Source: Actinomycetes bacterium (GTDB taxonomy: Bacteria; Actinomycetota; Acidimicrobiia; Acidimicrobiales; Microtrichaceae). From it: a stretch of 33,509 nt of DNA. The stretch's first letter is position 1. Each line of letters opens with the position of its first letter. The translations under genes were made by a program, and so were the position numbers. Positions 30,402 through 33,509 of the stretch are shown in pieces. The notes beneath the pieces were generated by a model. That model was not told the origin of the DNA and searched no databases. It saw only the letters and a program-made list of their open reading frames with translations. The stretch lies in contig JAEXGP010000009.1 of assembly GCA_023450775.1 (NCBI GenBank), positions 1-33,509 of the forward strand. Reading direction: 5' to 3'.

Positions 30402-31580
30402 GTGGCCGACACCAGCACGCTCGCGTATCCGGCGGGGGGCCTCGGCGCTCCCAAGGACCGCAGCCCGGGGGCTCCGGTCGACCTCGGCCTGCCCGCCGGG
30501 TTCGAGGTCTTCTCCGCCGACGACCACATCAGCCTCGCCGACGACATCTGGTACGAGCACTTCCCGCAGCACCTCCGCGACCAGGCACCGAGGGTCATGC
30601 AGGTGGACGGCGGGTGGGTGCTCGGCTCGAACGGCACCACGTTCCTGCCGCCCGCGTTCATCGAGGTCCTCAACCAGTACGACCCCGTGCCGGGGTCGCA
30701 CACGGGCGACATCGACGCCCGACTCGCCGCGCTCGACGCCGAGGGCGTGACCTCGGAGCTCGCGTTCCCGAACGCGATCCTCGCCCTGCTCATGTGGCCC
30801 GACAAGGAGATCCGCGAGCTCTGCTTCCGGATCTACAACGAGTACCTCGCCGGCGTGCAGGAGCGCTCCGGCGGGCGCATCTGGGGCGTCGGCCTCGTCA
30901 ACTGGTGGGACGCCGACGGCACGGCCCGCACACTCGACGAGCTCAAGGCCCTGGGCATCCGCACGTTCCTCATGCCGCTCAATCCGGGCAAGGACGACGA
31001 CCGGAAGCCGCTCGACTACGCCAGCGACGACATGGACGGCGTGTGGTCCGCCATCGAGGACTCGGGAGTTCCCGTGTCGCACCACATCGGCGAGACCACC
31101 CCCGGCATCCCCAGCCAGCACAACACGCTGGGCGTGGGGATGCTGCAGTCGGTCGCACCGTTCCGCGAGGTCTTCGCCAAGTACATCCTCGGCGGCATCC
31201 TCGACCGCCACCCCGCGCTGCGGGTGGGGTGGTTCGAGGGCGGCATCAACTGGGTGCCCTCGGCGCTGCAGGACGCCGAGCACATCGCCGCCTCGTTCGC
31301 CCACCTGCACGACCACGAGCTGCAGCGCCCGGTCCACGAGTACTGGGAGCGGCACATGGCCGCCTCGTTCATGGTCGACCCGCTCGGGCTCGAGCAGATC
31401 GACCGCATCGGCGTGACCCGGGCCATGTGGTCGTCGGACTTCCCTCACAACGAGAGCACCTACGGCTACACGCCCGAGGCGCTCGCGTCGGTGGTCGCCC
31501 AGGTCGGCCCCGAGGCCGCGCAGTCGATCCTGGGCGACAACGTGCGCTCGTTCCTCGGCCTCGCGCCGGAAGCACGCTGA
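30402..31580 (+). CDS. Amidohydrolase-family metal-dependent hydrolase (ACMSD-like, Amidohydro_2)
   Basis: A 392-residue TIM-barrel enzyme. The first metal motif is DDH (40-42) in SADDHISL. SHHIGE in the middle and WSSDFPHNES near the C-terminus give the other His and Asp expected for the ACMSD/2-hydroxy-acid decarboxylase-like group. Members hydrolyse amides or esters, or decarboxylate ring-cleavage acids; which applies here is not determined. The start is GTG behind GGGGGGACG. Its stop overlaps the M24 gene start (TGATG). It is probably expressed from the TTGACA promoter with the TACTACGA palindrome, independently of the P450 operon. Confidence 0.86.
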   Translation: MADTSTLAYPAGGLGAPKDRSPGAPVDLGLPAGFEVFSADDHISLADDIWYEHFPQHLRDQAPRVMQVDGGWVLGSNGTTFLPPAFIEVLNQYDPVPGSHTGDIDARLAALDAEGVTSELAFPNAILALLMWPDKEIRELCFRIYNEYLAGVQERSGGRIWGVGLVNWWDADGTARTLDELKALGIRTFLMPLNPGKDDDRKPLDYASDDMDGVWSAIEDSGVPVSHHIGETTPGIPSQHNTLGVGMLQSVAPFREVFAKYILGGILDRHPALRVGWFEGGINWVPSALQDAEHIAASFAHLHDHELQRPVHEYWERHMAASFMVDPLGLEQIDRIGVTRAMWSSDFPHNESTYGYTPEALASVVAQVGPEAAQSILGDNVRSFLGLAPEAR

Positions 31581-32797
31581 TGCCCGGCGGCCTGATGGAG
31601 CGCGCCACGCCGCAGCTCCCCTCCTCCCCCGACCTCGAGCGCATGCGGTCAGACCGCACCGCCAAGGTGCGGGCGAACATGGCGACGGCCGGGCTCGACG
31701 CGCTGGTCCTGCTGGGCAACACGAACGTCGTGTACGCCACCGGTGCCACCTGGCCGCTCGGCGATCCCGGGCGGGCCAACTTCGAGCAGCCGGTCGCCGT
31801 GGTCCTGGCCGACGACCAGTGGCCGCACCTCTTCACGCCGCTCCCCGACGACACGGGCCTGCCGGCCGACCACGTCCACGGACCCGTGTACCTGGATCTG
31901 GACGAGGGCGTGGCGCAGTTCGAGCGCCGGCTCGCCGAGCTGGTCCCCGCCGGGGCGAGCATCGGGGTGGACGAGTGGACGTTCGCCATGGCCCGCGGCA
32001 GCTCGCTGCTCTTCGCCGGCGGCGCGCCCCGCGACGGCGGGAAGGCGATCACCAAGGCCAAGGCCACCAAGACGCCCGACGAGCTGGCGGGGCTGCGGGA
32101 GGCGCTGCGGATCACCGAGCAGGCGATCGCCGCGGTCCAGGCCGACCTCGCCCCCGGGATGCGCCAGGTCGAGATGACCGCCACGTTCCTGCGCACCGCC
32201 TTCGACGCGGGCGCCGACGCCAACACGCTCGACCCGATCTGGCAGGTCATGCCGCTGACGATGGGCGACGGACCGTGGACCACCCACGGCGACCTGGCCT
32301 GCCCGTTGCTCACGACCGAACGGGAGCTCCAGCGCGGCGACGTGCTCTGGGTCGACACGAGCATCACGTACCAGGGCTTCCACTCCGACTTCGGCCGCAC
32401 CTGGATCGTCGGCGACGAACCCAGCGCCCGCCAGCGCGCCCAGTTCGACCTCTGGCGGGACGTCGTGGGCGCCGTCCTGGACGTCACCCGGGCCGGCGCG
32501 GCGCAGTCCGAGCTCACCCGGGCGGCCCGTGCAGTGGTCGGCGACGGCCGCACGCCGTGGATGCCGCACTTCTACCTGGGCCACGGCCTGGGCATCGACG
32601 CCGCCGAGATGCCCTACGTGGGCAGCGACCTGGGCGAGCAGTTCGACGCGTCGCACACGCTCGAGGCCGGCATGGTGCTGGTGCTCGAACCGCTCGTGTG
32701 GGACGAGGGCGCCGCCGGCTACCGCGCCGAGGAGGTCGTGGTCATCACCGACGACGGCTGGGAACCGATGACCGACTACCCGTACGACCCGTTCTGA
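31580..32797 (+). CDS. M24-family (pita-bread fold) metallopeptidase or hydrolase
   Basis: A 405-residue creatinase/aminopeptidase P-like protein. Residues 1-150 are the N-terminal domain and 165-400 the catalytic pita-bread domain. The five metal ligands are all present: Asp259 and Asp270 (VDTSITYQGFHSD), His335 (LGHGLGI), Glu370 (LEPLVW) and Glu384 (AEEVVV). Members are Xaa-Pro peptidases, prolidases or creatinases, and some relatives act on non-peptide substrates. It is coupled to both neighbours by TGATG and precedes a paralogue. An ATG at 31595 (residue 6) is also possible. The substrate is probably a small molecule linked to the amidohydrolase reaction (inference). Confidence 0.88.
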   Translation: MPGGLMERATPQLPSSPDLERMRSDRTAKVRANMATAGLDALVLLGNTNVVYATGATWPLGDPGRANFEQPVAVVLADDQWPHLFTPLPDDTGLPADHVHGPVYLDLDEGVAQFERRLAELVPAGASIGVDEWTFAMARGSSLLFAGGAPRDGGKAITKAKATKTPDELAGLREALRITEQAIAAVQADLAPGMRQVEMTATFLRTAFDAGADANTLDPIWQVMPLTMGDGPWTTHGDLACPLLTTERELQRGDVLWVDTSITYQGFHSDFGRTWIVGDEPSARQRAQFDLWRDVVGAVLDVTRAGAAQSELTRAARAVVGDGRTPWMPHFYLGHGLGIDAAEMPYVGSDLGEQFDASHTLEAGMVLVLEPLVWDEGAAGYRAEEVVVITDDGWEPMTDYPYDPF

Positions 32798-33509
32798 TGG
32801 CCGGCACGCCGACCACCGAGGTCCTCCCCGACGACGCCGCGCTCCGCAAGGAGCGGCGGGACCGCGCGCTCGCCGAGATGGAGGCCGACGACCTGGACGT
32901 GCTGATCCTCGGCCGTGAGGGCAACGCCCGCTACGTCGCCGGTGCGCCCCGGCTCTGGACCGCGGGGTCGCGCCCGTTCACGCCGGGCTGCGTGCTGGTC
33001 CGTGCCACCGGCGACATCCACCTGCTGTCCACCTGGGACGAGGGCATCCCCGACGACATCCCGCACGAGCACCTGTACGGCATCACGTTCAACCCCATGA
33101 ACATGGTCGGCGTGCTGCAGGGCGTGGCGGGCGCCGCCACCGCGCGGCGCGTGGGCACCGACTCCCTCACGCCGATGTTCGCCCAGCTGCTGCCGGCCGC
33201 CTTCCCGGCGGCCGTGATCGTCGACGGCGACTCGGCCATGCGCCGGGCCCGGCGCACCAAGACGCCGGCGGAGGTGGACGAGATCCGGGCCTCGGTCGCG
33301 GTGGCCGAGCGCTGCCTGGCCGCGGCCGAGGCAGAGCTGCAGGTCGGCACCACCGAACGCCACCTCGCCGCGGCCTTCATGGAGGAGATGGCGCTCGCCG
33401 GCGTCACCACCCCGTCCAACCAGGACGTCGCGTGGATCACCTCGCCCGAGCACCCCTGGCGGCGCGGCGACCGGGACGCCCGGGTGGCCGACGGCGACCT
33501 GGTCGCGCT
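32797..33509 (+). CDS. M24-family metallopeptidase, 5' part (runs off the window end)
   Basis: The first 237 codons are visible, starting at the ATG that overlaps the previous stop (TGATG). The N-terminal creatinase-like domain is complete (LILGREGNARYVAG; about residues 35-150), then the linker RRARRTKTPAEVDEIRAS that introduces the catalytic domain, which resembles KATKTPDELAGLREA in the previous gene. The visible part ends at SPEHPWRRGDRDARVADGDLVA, just before the metal-ligand Asp residues expected in this family. It is paralogous to the preceding gene and shares its operon, so the two may form a heteromer or act in sequence. Catalytic residues cannot be checked. Confidence 0.88.
   Translation, partial: MAGTPTTEVLPDDAALRKERRDRALAEMEADDLDVLILGREGNARYVAGAPRLWTAGSRPFTPGCVLVRATGDIHLLSTWDEGIPDDIPHEHLYGITFNPMNMVGVLQGVAGAATARRVGTDSLTPMFAQLLPAAFPAAVIVDGDSAMRRARRTKTPAEVDEIRASVAVAERCLAAAEAELQVGTTERHLAAAFMEEMALAGVTTPSNQDVAWITSPEHPWRRGDRDARVADGDLVA

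Noticed and set aside
1..33509. tRNA, rRNA, CRISPR arrays, riboswitches, insertion sequences or attachment sites
   Set aside because: None seen on reading both strands: no direct-repeat arrays, no transposase or integrase motifs, no tRNA-like cloverleaf and no region of clearly different base composition.

Overview
This is a gene-dense window from a very GC-rich bacterium, almost certainly an actinomycete-type (Actinomycetota) genome. The evidence is the strong G/C bias at third codon positions, the many GTG starts, stop/start overlaps of the ATGA, GTGA and TGATG type, TANNNT -10 boxes placed 6-7 nt before start codons (leaderless mRNAs), and the catabolic gene content. An Acidimicrobiia- or Mycobacteriales-like source is possible but cannot be settled from sequence alone. 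I count 34 protein genes, the first and last cut by the window edges. I see no tRNA, rRNA, CRISPR array, transposase or phage gene. The longest gene-free stretch is about 260 bases (27502-27763).

Layout. (1) 1-2914: two divergent acyl-CoA dehydrogenases, then two SDR oxidoreductases on the minus strand. (2) 2968-11080: a complete lower meta-cleavage route. It comprises a C-C bond hydrolase (HsaD/BphD type), a Rieske oxygenase with an adjacent SnoaL-fold protein and a VOC protein, an IclR regulator, an HsaC-type extradiol dioxygenase with a hydratase, and, divergently, acetaldehyde dehydrogenase with 4-hydroxy-2-oxovalerate aldolase. (3) 11139-16278: a KstD-like flavoprotein coupled to a cupin, a second paralogous cupin, a two-domain VOC protein and an acyl-CoA ligase. 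(4) 16387-18992: a TetR regulator coupled to a fused alpha+beta 2-oxoacid dehydrogenase E1. (5) 19077-22556: a Baeyer-Villiger monooxygenase, SDR and HSL-type esterase operon. (6) 22666-25691: a phytanoyl-CoA dioxygenase-like enzyme, a secreted lipoprotein esterase and a Tat-type serine hydrolase. (7) 25806-27501: a ketopantoate-reductase-like enzyme and an SDR resembling 3-alpha-hydroxysteroid dehydrogenase. (8) 27764-33509: P450, SDR and TetR in one operon, then an amidohydrolase and two tandem M24 metallopeptidase-fold proteins.

How it fits together (inference). The window looks like a catabolic island for polycyclic, probably steroid- or terpenoid-like, compounds. KstD-like dehydrogenation, Rieske and P450 oxygenation and Baeyer-Villiger insertion would open or activate rings. 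Extradiol cleavage, C-C hydrolysis, hydration, aldol cleavage and acetaldehyde dehydrogenation would yield pyruvate and acetyl-CoA. CoA ligase and acyl-CoA dehydrogenases would process side chains.

The most interesting non-coding signals are a near-identical promoter/operator shared by the BVMO and PhyH promoters (with a weaker copy between the hydrolase and an SDR), two other strong palindromes at the P450 and amidohydrolase promoters, and a 20-bp perfect hairpin filling a convergent junction. The most interesting protein signal is a pair of 158-residue cupins that keep complementary halves of the metal site.
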